From contig CAXBBW010000020.1 in the NCBI GenBank assembly GCA_963974345.1, positions 4,774 through 68,773 of the forward strand: a stretch of DNA of 64,000 nt, in the 5' to 3' direction. A program made the translations under genes and the position numbers. This DNA comes from RHLJ01 sp963974345. Lineage in GTDB: Bacteria; Bacteroidota; Rhodothermia; Balneolales; Balneolaceae. The notes beneath the pieces were generated by a model that saw only the letters and a program-made list of their open reading frames with translations, had not been told where the DNA came from and searched no databases. Below are positions 44,324 through 52,980 of this stretch, in pieces. Numbering within the stretch: position 1 is the first letter of the stretch; each line of letters opens with the position of its first letter.

Positions 44324-45742
44324 ATGTCAGGTTCAGAAAATCAAAACAATATATATATCTCATTAATAACAATTGTAGCTACTCTTGGTGGGTTACTTTT
44401 TGGATTTGATAGTGGAGTTATTAATGGAACCGTTGATGGGCTTCAATCAGCCTTCGATTCAGATAGTGTAGCTACTGGATTTAATGTTGCATCAATGTTA
44501 TTAGGATGTGCTATTGGAGCTTTCTTTGCCGGAAGACTTGCTGACCGATTTGGTCGCCGAACCCTTCTAATCATTGCTTCAGTATTCTTTATTATCTCTG
44601 CTTGGGGGTCGGGAATTGCTAATACTTCTGGCTTCTTTATAATTTTTCGAGTAATTGGGGGATTTGCCGTAGGTGCCGCTAGTGTTATGTCTCCAGCTTA
44701 TATTTCGGAAATAGCCCCTGCTCATTTAAGAGGTCGTCTTTCTTCAATTCAACAAGTTGCTATTATCTCAGGTCTCTTTCTCGCCTTTGTAAGTAACTAC
44801 TTTATCGCAAACGAAGCTGGATCTGCCCTTTCAGAATTATGGCTGGGATATGATGCATGGAGATGGATGTTTTGGATTGAACTAATTCCTGCAACAATCT
44901 TCTTTTTTGCTTTACTATTCATTCCTGAAAGTCCACGATATTTTGCAGTTTCAAATAATCAGGTAAAAGCCCTAGAAGTACTTACAAAGCTCTTTGGTAA
45001 AGAAGACGCTAATTTAAAACTTGCAGAAATTAATGAGTCTTTAGGGAAACATGAAAAGCCTAAATTTTCCGACTTACTAGATAAAGTTACAAGAAAAATA
45101 AGACCTATAGTTTGGGTAGGAATTGGTCTTGCTGTATTCCAGCAACTAGTGGGTATTAATGTGGTGTTTTATTACGGTGCTGTACTTTGGCAGGCAGTTG
45201 GTTTTTCAGAAGGAGATGCACTTCTAATAAATATTATCTCTGGAGCAGTTAGTATTGCTGCTGTTCTAGTCGCTATGTTTCTTATCGACAAACTTGGAAG
45301 AAAACCTTTGCTTTGGGGAGGTTCAATTGGGATGACCATTACATTATTAATTATGAGCGCCTCTTTTTTTACAGCAACACTTGATGCAAATGGTGAGCTT
45401 CAACTTACTGGAGCAATGGGTATTGTAGCTCTAATAGCTGCGAACGCGTATGTTGCTTTCTTCAACGGATCATGGGGACCAGTAATGTGGGTTTATCTTG
45501 GAGAAATGTTCCCTAATCAATTAAGAGGTTCTGGACTTGCTGTAAGTGGATTATTTCAATGGGTAGCAAACTTTGCTATAACCATGACCTTCCCAATTAT
45601 GCTAACAGGAATAGGCTTATCTGGTGCTTATGGTATTTATGCATTCTTCGCATTACTCTCAGTTATCTTTGTATTCAAATTGGTTACCGAAACTAAAGGA
45701 GTCGAGTTAGAAGATATGAATAAGCTTTGGGGAATTGACTGA
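44324..45742 (+). CDS. sugar porter family MFS transporter
   Basis: A 472-residue inner-membrane symporter with twelve helices. Sugar-porter motifs: LLFGFDSGVINGTVDG (helix 1), RLADRFGRRTLL (loop 2-3), FIPESPRYF (loop 6-7), QQLVGINVVFYYG (helix 7), DKLGRKPLL (loop 8-9) and ETKGVELEDM at the C-terminus. It resembles XylE/GalP-type proton-sugar symporters; the sugar is unknown. I chose the ATG at 44324 over the adjoining TTG. It ends four bases from the convergent fructokinase-like kinase gene, and the two probably work together in sugar uptake. Confidence 0.95.
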   Translation: MSGSENQNNIYISLITIVATLGGLLFGFDSGVINGTVDGLQSAFDSDSVATGFNVASMLLGCAIGAFFAGRLADRFGRRTLLIIASVFFIISAWGSGIANTSGFFIIFRVIGGFAVGAASVMSPAYISEIAPAHLRGRLSSIQQVAIISGLFLAFVSNYFIANEAGSALSELWLGYDAWRWMFWIELIPATIFFFALLFIPESPRYFAVSNNQVKALEVLTKLFGKEDANLKLAEINESLGKHEKPKFSDLLDKVTRKIRPIVWVGIGLAVFQQLVGINVVFYYGAVLWQAVGFSEGDALLINIISGAVSIAAVLVAMFLIDKLGRKPLLWGGSIGMTITLLIMSASFFTATLDANGELQLTGAMGIVALIAANAYVAFFNGSWGPVMWVYLGEMFPNQLRGSGLAVSGLFQWVANFAITMTFPIMLTGIGLSGAYGIYAFFALLSVIFVFKLVTETKGVELEDMNKLWGID

Positions 45743-45746
45743 ACGT

Positions 45747-46634
45747 TTATTTTCCGTACTTAAGATAAATATCAATTTTAGACATATTTAAATTTGGTGT
45801 AGCTCCATTTCTACTTGCTACAAATGCCCCAACAGCATTTGCAAAACAAATGGTTTCATAGGCATCTTTGCCTTTTATTAAACTATATATAGCTCCCGCA
45901 AGAAAAGCATCTCCTGCTCCTACTGTGTCTCTGACTTTCACATAATAGCGACCTTTTTTACTAAAATTACCATTGCTATAGATGTAAGCGCCTTTGTCAC
46001 CTCTTGAAAGTAATACGGTTTCGATATCATACTCAGAACTTAACCATGCTAGTGCTTCTTCTTCTTCAGAATTATTATCTTTCCAATCTTGTATTTTTAG
46101 AAGTTCATCTGCATTTAGTTTTAAAATATTGGCATCATTGAGGACTTCGTCTACCAATTCTTCGCTATAAAATGGAGCTCTTAAATTAACATCAACTATA
46201 CATTTACCGTTGTAGTTTTTTAGTAATTCTCGAATTGTATTCCCTGACTCATTTCTAAATGGTAAAGTTCCAAGTATTAAATAATCAGATTGTAATACAA
46301 CTTCTTTAATTTCATCTGTTATAGTTATGTAATCCCATGCCGTATTTTCATGCATCTTATAATTTGGTACGCCTTCAGCATCAATTTCAACTTCCGCTAA
46401 TCCTGTTGGTTTGTTATTAACTTGAACTAACTCAGTAGAAAGTCCTTTTTGTTTAATTGATTTAAGTGCCAGCCCCCCTAATCGGTCGTTACCAACTGCA
46501 CTTACTATTTTCGAATCTACCCCTAAGTTGTCTAGATTTAGTGCCACATTAAGAGGTGCGCCTCCTAAATAAATCCCTTTTGGTAGCGCGTCCCATAATA
46601 CTTCTCCAAAACAAATAACTTTCTTACTTCCCAT
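45747..46634 (-). CDS. PfkB family carbohydrate kinase (fructokinase-like)
   Basis: A 295-residue ribokinase-fold sugar kinase. N-terminal signature GEVLWDALPKGIYLGGAPLNVA with the GG substrate motif; C-terminal signature DTVGAGDAFLAGAIYSL with the catalytic Asp. The GEVLWD opening and GAPLNVA are typical of bacterial fructokinases, so fructose is the likely substrate, giving fructose 6-phosphate. The convergent neighbour is a sugar porter, which supports a role in hexose catabolism. It lacks a tight operon partner on its own strand. Confidence 0.9.
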   Translation of the reverse strand: MGSKKVICFGEVLWDALPKGIYLGGAPLNVALNLDNLGVDSKIVSAVGNDRLGGLALKSIKQKGLSTELVQVNNKPTGLAEVEIDAEGVPNYKMHENTAWDYITITDEIKEVVLQSDYLILGTLPFRNESGNTIRELLKNYNGKCIVDVNLRAPFYSEELVDEVLNDANILKLNADELLKIQDWKDNNSEEEEALAWLSSEYDIETVLLSRGDKGAYIYSNGNFSKKGRYYVKVRDTVGAGDAFLAGAIYSLIKGKDAYETICFANAVGAFVASRNGATPNLNMSKIDIYLKYGK

Positions 46635-46864
46635 AACTTTTTTGAACTTACTTATATACTCTGATTTTTTTGACCTAGGCTTTAAAGCTATTTTGATAAT
46701 CTTATAAAAAAATGGAAATACCTAAAAAAATTAAGCGCTTATTCTTTTCATTGTAGCCAGCTATTTTGACAATATTCATTCAACTAGTTTATTCTAATTA
46801 TCTAAAAAATATTTGCATAACAAATCATTATTATAAGCTGATAACTACTCAATAAGCTATTTCT

Positions 46865-47507
46865 TTGAAAAAACAATTACTTTTAATAAAAGTATTTTTG
46901 TTGGTTTTTGGAGCTTGCAACAACCTCTATTCCATTTAGCTCAATTGGTACTGGCTGGCAAACTTTTACGGTAAAAGATTGGAATTTATCTGTAACTGCT
47001 GGACAAACTTTTCGTGTGCTTTACGAATTTGACGTTGATAATGTAGACCCTGCTGTAAATTCTGTTCCTCTTCGATTAGATGATGGAAACGGTAAACAGA
47101 ATGTTAGTCACATTCTAACAGGAACAAATTCTTATGTCGATATGTTTGCCGATAATGATACTGGTGGGCAACATGGCGTTTGGAATAAAGTTATTTATGG
47201 TCAACCGCTAATTACTACTAACGAAGGTGAGCAGGATGTTGTAAAACAGTTTGTATTGAATCAAAATTATACTAATCCTTTTAATCCAAGCACTAATACT
47301 GAGTTTAGTTTACCAGAAATATCTCAGGTTTCGCTATCAGTGTTTAATACCCTAGGGCAACAAGTTGCTACTTTAGTTGATACTCAACTCAACTCAGGTT
47401 CTCATTCTTTTATTTGGAACGCTTCAGAATCGCCTTCTGGCATATATTTCTACAGTTTACAAGCTGGGAATTTTATTCAAACTAATAAAATGTTGTTACT
47501 AAAATAA
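46865..47507 (+). pseudogene. truncated type IX-secreted protein remnant
   Basis: A TTG start at 46865 opens a signal-peptide-like stretch (MKKQLLLIKVFLLVFGAC) that ends in TAG after 24 codons. In the next frame, from about 46908, the sequence reads on as SIGTGWQTFTVKDWNL, then a short beta-rich domain and a complete C-terminal type IX sorting domain (NYTNPFNPSTNTEFSLPE, then LGQQVATLV, SGIYFYSLQAGNF and KMLLLK). The sorting domain needs a long cargo, but only about 110 residues precede it. Most of the protein has therefore been lost and the frame broken. Confidence 0.65.
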
Positions 47508-47621
47508 TGCTCGAACCCCTCAAACTGAGGCGTTATAATTTCGTTAAAAAAAGTTACAAACTCATAAAGTTGTTTTGCTGGATGATATATTCAGATATCA
47601 ACTTTAACGAAATTAAGAATA

Positions 47622-49169
47622 TTGAAAAAGCTAACCTTTTTACTTGTAGGTATTGTACTTATTTCTAGTACTACCTTCGCTCAAACTACCGATCAAATGG
47701 TAGAGAGTATCATTTCTGAAGCCACAGAAAACTCTCATCTAAAGAAACTGGCTCACGATTTAATGGATGTGGTTGGTCCACGATTAGTTGGAACAACACA
47801 AATGCAAAATGCCCACAACTGGGCTGTTTCTACTTTTGAAGAATGGGATATTACAGCCCAGAACCAAGAATGGGGACAATGGCAAGGTTGGGAACGTGGA
47901 ATTACTCATGTCGATCTTCTTGAGCCACGAGTTGTAACTCTTGAAGGTATGCAAATGGCTTGGAGTCCAAGTACGAAACGTGGTGGTGTAAATGCTGAAG
48001 TTATTCATTTACCAATGTGGGAAAATGAAGCTGCTTTTAAAGCTTGGTTACCATCAGTTAAAGGTAAAATTGTTCTGGTTTCAATGCCACAGCCAACAGG
48101 AAGACCGGATTATAATTGGGAAGAATTTGCTACCGAAGAATCTTTCAAGAAAATGAAAGAAGAACGGAATGAGCTTTCTGAAAAGTGGAATGAAAATATT
48201 AGTAAAACTGGATTTAGCAGCAGAACTTTAGTTGCTGAAATTGAGAAAGCCGGAGCCGCTGCAATTTTTCAGTCGAGGTGGTCGAGTGGTTTTGGTGTGA
48301 ATAAAATATTTGGAGCTCAAACTACAAAAATCGCTATGATTGATATATCACTTGAAGATTATGGTCTTCTATGGAGACTTTCTGAATTTGGTAATAAACC
48401 TAAAGTTAAGCTTGTTGCGGAATCCAAAGATCTTGGAAAAGTCCCAACTTTTAATACAATCGCGACAATACCAGGAACAAAAAAACCAGAAGAATATGTA
48501 ATTCTATCAGCTCATTTTGATTCTTGGGATGGAGGAACAGGCGCAACTGATAATGGAACTGGAACCATCACCATGATGGAAGCTGCAAGAATTCTTAAAA
48601 CTGTATACCCAAACCCTAAAAGAACCATTATTGTTGGACTTTGGGGAAGTGAGGAACAAGGATTAAATGGCTCTGGAGCTTTTGCAGAAGATCATCCTGA
48701 AATTACAAACAACGTGCAAGCTGTCTTCAATCAAGATAATGGTACTGGTCGAGTAGTTAGAATCTCTGGGCAGGGATTTCTTCATGCATATGATTTCATT
48801 GGAGATTGGTTAGAAGCTGTACCTAGAGAATACAAAAGTGAGATTGAAACAACTTTTCCTGGAACTCCAGCAAGTGGTGGGTCTGACTATGCATCCTTCC
48901 TATCTCGTGGAGCACCTGCTTTTTCTTTAAGTTCTTTGAGTTGGAGTTATGGCACTTACACTTGGCATACGAATCGTGATACTTATGATAAAATTGTTTT
49001 TGATGATGTTCAGAACAATGCCATTCTTACCGCTATTATGGCTTATATGGCAAGCGAAGATCCAGATCAAACTCCTCGTGATAAAGCTGTTTTAGGAATT
49101 AATCCACGAAATGGAGAACAACGAACTTGGCCAACTCCGCGAACTATTAATAGAGACGGTGGTAACTAA
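47622..49169 (+). CDS. secreted M28 family zinc peptidase
   Basis: A 515-residue protein with a signal peptide (about 1-20, ending TTFAQ). Zinc and catalytic residues: SAHFDSWDGG, the Asp in TGATDNGTGT, the Glu pair in GSEEQGLNGS, the Asp in NQDNGTG and the His in TWHTNRDTYDK. A PA-like insert with AGAAAIFQSRW lies before the catalytic core (about residues 120-260). Closest in shape to carboxypeptidase Q-like M28 proteins. The start is TTG, and the signal peptide confirms it. A hairpin 22 bases after the stop ends the transcript. Confidence 0.92.
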   Translation: MKKLTFLLVGIVLISSTTFAQTTDQMVESIISEATENSHLKKLAHDLMDVVGPRLVGTTQMQNAHNWAVSTFEEWDITAQNQEWGQWQGWERGITHVDLLEPRVVTLEGMQMAWSPSTKRGGVNAEVIHLPMWENEAAFKAWLPSVKGKIVLVSMPQPTGRPDYNWEEFATEESFKKMKEERNELSEKWNENISKTGFSSRTLVAEIEKAGAAAIFQSRWSSGFGVNKIFGAQTTKIAMIDISLEDYGLLWRLSEFGNKPKVKLVAESKDLGKVPTFNTIATIPGTKKPEEYVILSAHFDSWDGGTGATDNGTGTITMMEAARILKTVYPNPKRTIIVGLWGSEEQGLNGSGAFAEDHPEITNNVQAVFNQDNGTGRVVRISGQGFLHAYDFIGDWLEAVPREYKSEIETTFPGTPASGGSDYASFLSRGAPAFSLSSLSWSYGTYTWHTNRDTYDKIVFDDVQNNAILTAIMAYMASEDPDQTPRDKAVLGINPRNGEQRTWPTPRTINRDGGN

Positions 49170-49190
49170 GTTCTTATCTTTACTAACATA

Positions 49191-49224
49191 CTTTAAGTCC
49201 CCTATCTTAATGGGGGATTTAAAG
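49191..49224 (+). terminator. intrinsic terminator after the M28 peptidase gene
   Basis: CTTTAAGTCCCC (49191-49202) pairs with GGGGATTTAAAG (49213-49224) over 12 pairs, one of them G-T. The loop is 10 bases and a moderately T-rich stretch follows (TTGTGTTATTTCT). It lies 22 bases after the peptidase stop and before the broken deacetylase gene, which faces it. Confidence 0.65.
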
Positions 49225-49296
49225 TTGTGTTATTTCTCTACTAAATCTCGATAGTTAATTTGCTCAATTACTAACCCTTCTATTCTATAGTTGCTC

Positions 49297-50051
49297 TTAT
49301 TTTTTGCTAGTAAATAAATCAGTTAACCCTTGTCGATCTATTGCCAAAGTTTCATAGCCATTATCTGAAATTACGCGAATCTCATCATTATCCAATCCAG
49401 GATGATAAGTAAAAAAATACGTGTTACCCGCTTCTAAGCTTTTTAACATTTCAATTAACACATTTTTTTTGGGATGAACTAGAATTTATAGCTTCTTGCC
49501 AACTCATCCCCTTATAATAGGCCGACTCTACACTGAGCTTTTCCAAATCGACAACAATTCAATTTATATTGAAAGTTCTTTAACTAATACTCCAATTTCT
49601 GGGTTAATTCTATTAAAACCCATACGTGTTGAAATATGACTTATTCTCGGAACCTTTCTAATTGCTAACTCAATCTGAACCCTTAATTCCTTTTCTATCT
49701 CATCAATTTTTTATATCATTTTCCTGAATAGATAACCTGCGTAATTATCGTTAGCAAAAGATATTGGAAAAAATACCTGTCTTCATCTATTAAATTTTGA
49801 ATTTCAGTAAGAGGTCTCCATTTTACATTATCCCATGCACTTGTTAATGCAAGATGGATACCTACTTCAACTTCAGAATTCTCTTCCAACAATCGAACAG
49901 CCTCCGAAAACCAAGGTGAAGGAACAATTACTTCGATTGATATCTCAATCCCATTTATTTGTGACTCAATCAAAGCTAAATTCCCAGAATGAGAATATTC
50001 CGTATCATCTCCTCCGACTAATAATTTTGGAGATTCTTGTGCAAAACTGTT
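49297..50051 (-). pseudogene. multiply frameshifted ChbG/YdjC-type deacetylase gene
   Basis: Four consecutive segments in shifting frames rebuild a secreted YdjC/ChbG-family deacetylase. Segment one (to a stop at 49716) has SPKLLVGGDDTEYSHSGN and VIVPSPWFSEAVRLLEEN, VGIHLALTSAWDNVKWRPLT. Segment two has IELAIRKVPRISHISTRMGF and stops at 49564. Segment three has ESAYYKGMSWQEAI. Segment four, after a frameshift in an A8 run, has EAGNTYFFTYHPGLDND and IDRQGLTDLFTSKK. A TGA at 50052 cuts off the signal peptide. ChbG-type enzymes remove acetyl groups from amino sugars; this copy must be dead. Confidence 0.75.
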
Positions 50052-50164
50052 TCAGTAAAACATCTGTAAAGTTTTAAGAAATAGTACTTTTTTATATGTT
50101 TTTTTATCAACTTAGTATTAAAGTAAAAGTTGATTATTGCCTTCCGTATACATAAAATTTATTT

Positions 50165-51928
50165 ATGAATAAAACTTCATTTTATTTAAAGTATTTTCTT
50201 GCATCTACTGTTATTTATGTTGCCACTTTTTTATTTATAGATCATCTATTTTATAAATCAAATTTAGAGTATACGATTGCAAAACAACACCAAAAGTTAA
50301 ATTTAAAAACAGCTTATATAAGTAATTTCTTTGAACCCATACTTAAAGATATCGAGCTACTTGCAAACCAAACTACTCTTCAACGTTATTTAAATTATTC
50401 AGACAACAAACTAGATTTAATTAACGACTATAATCTATTTGCCGAAGTAAATAAAAGCTATAATCAGATTCGTGTTATTGATGAAAATGGTTTAGAAAGT
50501 ATTCGTATAAATTATTCTCAAGACTCAGTGGAAGTAGTTTCTGATGCTTTTTTACAAGAGAAAAAAGATCGAGATTATTTTTTAGAAGCAAGTACTTACA
50601 ACAAAAATGAAATCTATGTTTCCAGAATTGAACTGAATAAAGAGTTTGGTGCTATAGAAATACCCTATCGTCCAGTTTTAAGAGTTTCTAAACCATTATT
50701 CAATAAAAGTAATGATCGAAAAGGAATTATAATTACAAACTATGATGCAGGAATTTTCCTTGAAAAATTTGCAGAATACCACAAAGAAGAAGAAGATTTC
50801 TTTTTCCTTAACAAAGATGGCTATTTTATTTCAGCCCCCAAAGAGTATCCACTTTGGGGATTTATGATTTCCAAAATAGGTGATAAGAACTTTAATTTTT
50901 ATTTTCCTAATGTTTGGTCTCAAATTAAATCTAAAAAAAATGGTTCTTTTTTATCTAACCAAGGTCTTTTTGTATTTGAGAATTTTGGGTTCTCTGATTT
51001 TAATCTATTGAGCATAGACACAAAATCGATTATTACCCAAAATAGATGGATAATGAGTACTTGGATACCTCAAGAAAGATTAGATCATCTGTTATATAGC
51101 TATAGAAAGAATCTTTACCTAGTATTTTTTCTTTTACTGTTCTCTACTTTTATTGGTCTATATTTTTTAGCGAAAAATCGTCTAGATTTAATCACAAAAG
51201 ACCAGCAGCTTACTTCTATAAATAAGAAATTAAAAACCAATCAAAAAGAATTAGTAAACAAAAACAAAGAGTTAGAGCAATTTGTTTATATTACTTCTCA
51301 TGATCTTCAAGAACCGCTTAGAACTATCTCCAGCTATACACAAATTTTAAAAGAAGATTATGAAAATAAGCTTGATAAAGATGGAAAACGGTTTCTTGAA
51401 TATTTATTCAATTCTTCAGAAAGGTTAATGGACCTTATTAAGGGTATCTTAGATTATACACGAATTGAAAAACTTGATAAAAAAGAGCTAATAAAAACTA
51501 ACCTATTAATTGAAGAGATACTTCAAGATTTACAGCATAGTATAGATAGAACAAATGCAGAAATTCATGTAAGCATTCTTCCTAATATTATTGGTTTCCC
51601 TACTTTAATAAGGCTTTTGTTTCAGAATTTAATTTCTAATGCCATAAAATTTCATAGAAATGGAGTTCCCCCAAAAATTCTAATATCAGGAATAGAATTC
51701 TCTGACTCAAAAGAATTTTGTATAACAGATAATGGCATTGGGATTAAAACAAAGCACCACAAAAAGATTTTTAATATGTTCCAAAGGCTACATTCTCAAA
51801 AAGATTACGAAGGTAGCGGGATTGGTCTTTCTTTATGTAAAAAAATTGTAGATTTGCATAGCGGTAAAATTTCGATAGAACCAAATGAAGAAATAGGCAG
51901 TACTTTCAAAATTAGTTTGCCTGACTAA
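50165..51928 (+). CDS. membrane sensor histidine kinase (dCACHE-like sensor)
   Basis: A 587-residue kinase. An N-terminal helix (about 10-28) and a second one (about 315-338) flank an extracytoplasmic sensor domain of about 280 residues with a Cache-like pattern (IRVIDENGLESIRINY, RDYFLEASTYNKNEIYVSRI). A coiled coil leads to a HisKA domain of the phytochrome type with His379 in VYITSHDLQEPLRTI. HATPase motifs are NLISNAIKFHRNG, ITDNGIGI and YEGSGIGLSLCKKI. It has no receiver of its own. The single-domain response regulator four bases downstream is its natural partner. Confidence 0.92.
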   Translation: MNKTSFYLKYFLASTVIYVATFLFIDHLFYKSNLEYTIAKQHQKLNLKTAYISNFFEPILKDIELLANQTTLQRYLNYSDNKLDLINDYNLFAEVNKSYNQIRVIDENGLESIRINYSQDSVEVVSDAFLQEKKDRDYFLEASTYNKNEIYVSRIELNKEFGAIEIPYRPVLRVSKPLFNKSNDRKGIIITNYDAGIFLEKFAEYHKEEEDFFFLNKDGYFISAPKEYPLWGFMISKIGDKNFNFYFPNVWSQIKSKKNGSFLSNQGLFVFENFGFSDFNLLSIDTKSIITQNRWIMSTWIPQERLDHLLYSYRKNLYLVFFLLLFSTFIGLYFLAKNRLDLITKDQQLTSINKKLKTNQKELVNKNKELEQFVYITSHDLQEPLRTISSYTQILKEDYENKLDKDGKRFLEYLFNSSERLMDLIKGILDYTRIEKLDKKELIKTNLLIEEILQDLQHSIDRTNAEIHVSILPNIIGFPTLIRLLFQNLISNAIKFHRNGVPPKILISGIEFSDSKEFCITDNGIGIKTKHHKKIFNMFQRLHSQKDYEGSGIGLSLCKKIVDLHSGKISIEPNEEIGSTFKISLPD

Positions 51929-51932
51929 ACTT

Positions 51933-52337
51933 ATGAAAAGAAAACTTGATACCATTCTTTTAATTGATGACAGAGAAGAAGATAATTTTCTTCATACCAG
52001 AAATATAAAGAAGACAGGCTTTAAAGGGAGTATCCTTTCTATTGAAGCCCCAGAAGATGCTGTCAAAATTCTTACCCCACAAAATTCAAATTCAATTCTT
52101 CCAGATCTTATTTTTCTAGACATAAATATGCCTCGAATAAATGGATGGGAACTATTGGAAGAATATACTTCGATGGCACCAATGCTTAAATTTCTTCCAA
52201 TTATCTACGTTCTTTCTACCAATGATAATCTTGAAAACCCTAACGACCCAAATAGTTTTCTAATACCTGAGGAAAATTTATTAAAACCTCTTACTTCTCT
52301 GAGATTTAAGGAAATAGTTAACCTTCATTTTAGTTAG
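51933..52337 (+). CDS. single-domain response regulator (Rcp1-like)
   Basis: A 134-residue CheY-fold receiver without output domain. The acidic pair is Asp12-Asp13 in LIDDREEDNFL, the phospho-acceptor is Asp63 in LIFLDINMPRINGWELL, the switch Ser/Thr lies in YVLSTNDN and the conserved Lys is Lys118 in LLKPLTS. Such stand-alone regulators, paired with phytochrome-type HisKA kinases, act through protein contacts or in a relay. It begins 4 bases after the kinase gene, so both are co-expressed. Confidence 0.92.
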   Translation: MKRKLDTILLIDDREEDNFLHTRNIKKTGFKGSILSIEAPEDAVKILTPQNSNSILPDLIFLDINMPRINGWELLEEYTSMAPMLKFLPIIYVLSTNDNLENPNDPNSFLIPEENLLKPLTSLRFKEIVNLHFS

Positions 52338-52455
52338 TGAGCCCGCACATTTCTTAATTCCTAAAATCTTTTTACTAATCATTTTCGCAAAGTTCATGGA
52401 AAGTAATTATGTTCTACAAAAGCGCTTTTCCATCTAACCTTTTATTCACTTTTTT

Positions 52456-52977
52456 ATGAAACGACGAGACGCATTAAAAACCTTAATGATGGCTTCAGGT
52501 AGCATGCTTGTACTACCATCTTGGGCGATTGGCTGGAAAGCTGACGATATGGCTCGAATGAATACCACGTTTACAGATTACCAAATCAAAATTATTACTT
52601 CTCTAGTCGATATGATAATCCCTTCCAATGGAGAAATTGGCGGACTTTCAGTTGGAGTAGATCAATATTTAATTGGCTTAATTAGTCGTTGTTTTGAAGA
52701 GGAGTTTCAAGGAAATTTTAAAGCTAATCTTGGTCAACTAGATGATCATGCACAAGAAAAATATGGGAAACAGTTTTCAGATTGTGATAGAAAAACACAA
52801 GAAAACTTATTTAAATCCATGAAAACTAATGAAGATGAAAATGACGAGGATTTCTTTAATTTTATGAAATCACAAACAATAAAAGGATTTGAAACTTCGG
52901 AAGAAGTTATGGTGAATTATCACGGTTTTGTACTTATGCCGGGGTTTTATGATGGAAACGTAGACGTGGAGGCTTAA
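52456..52977 (+). CDS. gluconate 2-dehydrogenase subunit 3 family protein
   Basis: A 173-residue small subunit with a Tat-like N-terminus (MKRRDALKTLMMASGSMLV), then ITSLVDMIIPSNGEIGGLSV, the family's opening (helix plus IP motif). In membrane-bound gluconate and sugar dehydrogenases this subunit escorts the flavoprotein to the periplasm through the Tat system. The GMC oxidoreductase gene follows after 3 bases and lacks its own signal peptide, which fits this hitchhiking model. No cytochrome c subunit is adjacent, so the electron acceptor is unknown. Confidence 0.9.
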   Translation: MKRRDALKTLMMASGSMLVLPSWAIGWKADDMARMNTTFTDYQIKIITSLVDMIIPSNGEIGGLSVGVDQYLIGLISRCFEEEFQGNFKANLGQLDDHAQEKYGKQFSDCDRKTQENLFKSMKTNEDENDEDFFNFMKSQTIKGFETSEEVMVNYHGFVLMPGFYDGNVDVEA

Positions 52978-52980
52978 GAA

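Noticed and set aside
46708..46755. A 14-codon frame with ATG between the kinase gene and the type IX remnant
   Set aside because: Too short, with no ribosome-binding site, no regulatory codon run and no following hairpin.
49835..50077. An 80-codon plus-strand frame in the gap before the sensor kinase gene
   Set aside because: The minus strand of the same stretch carries strong ChbG/YdjC motifs, so this frame is its shadow.
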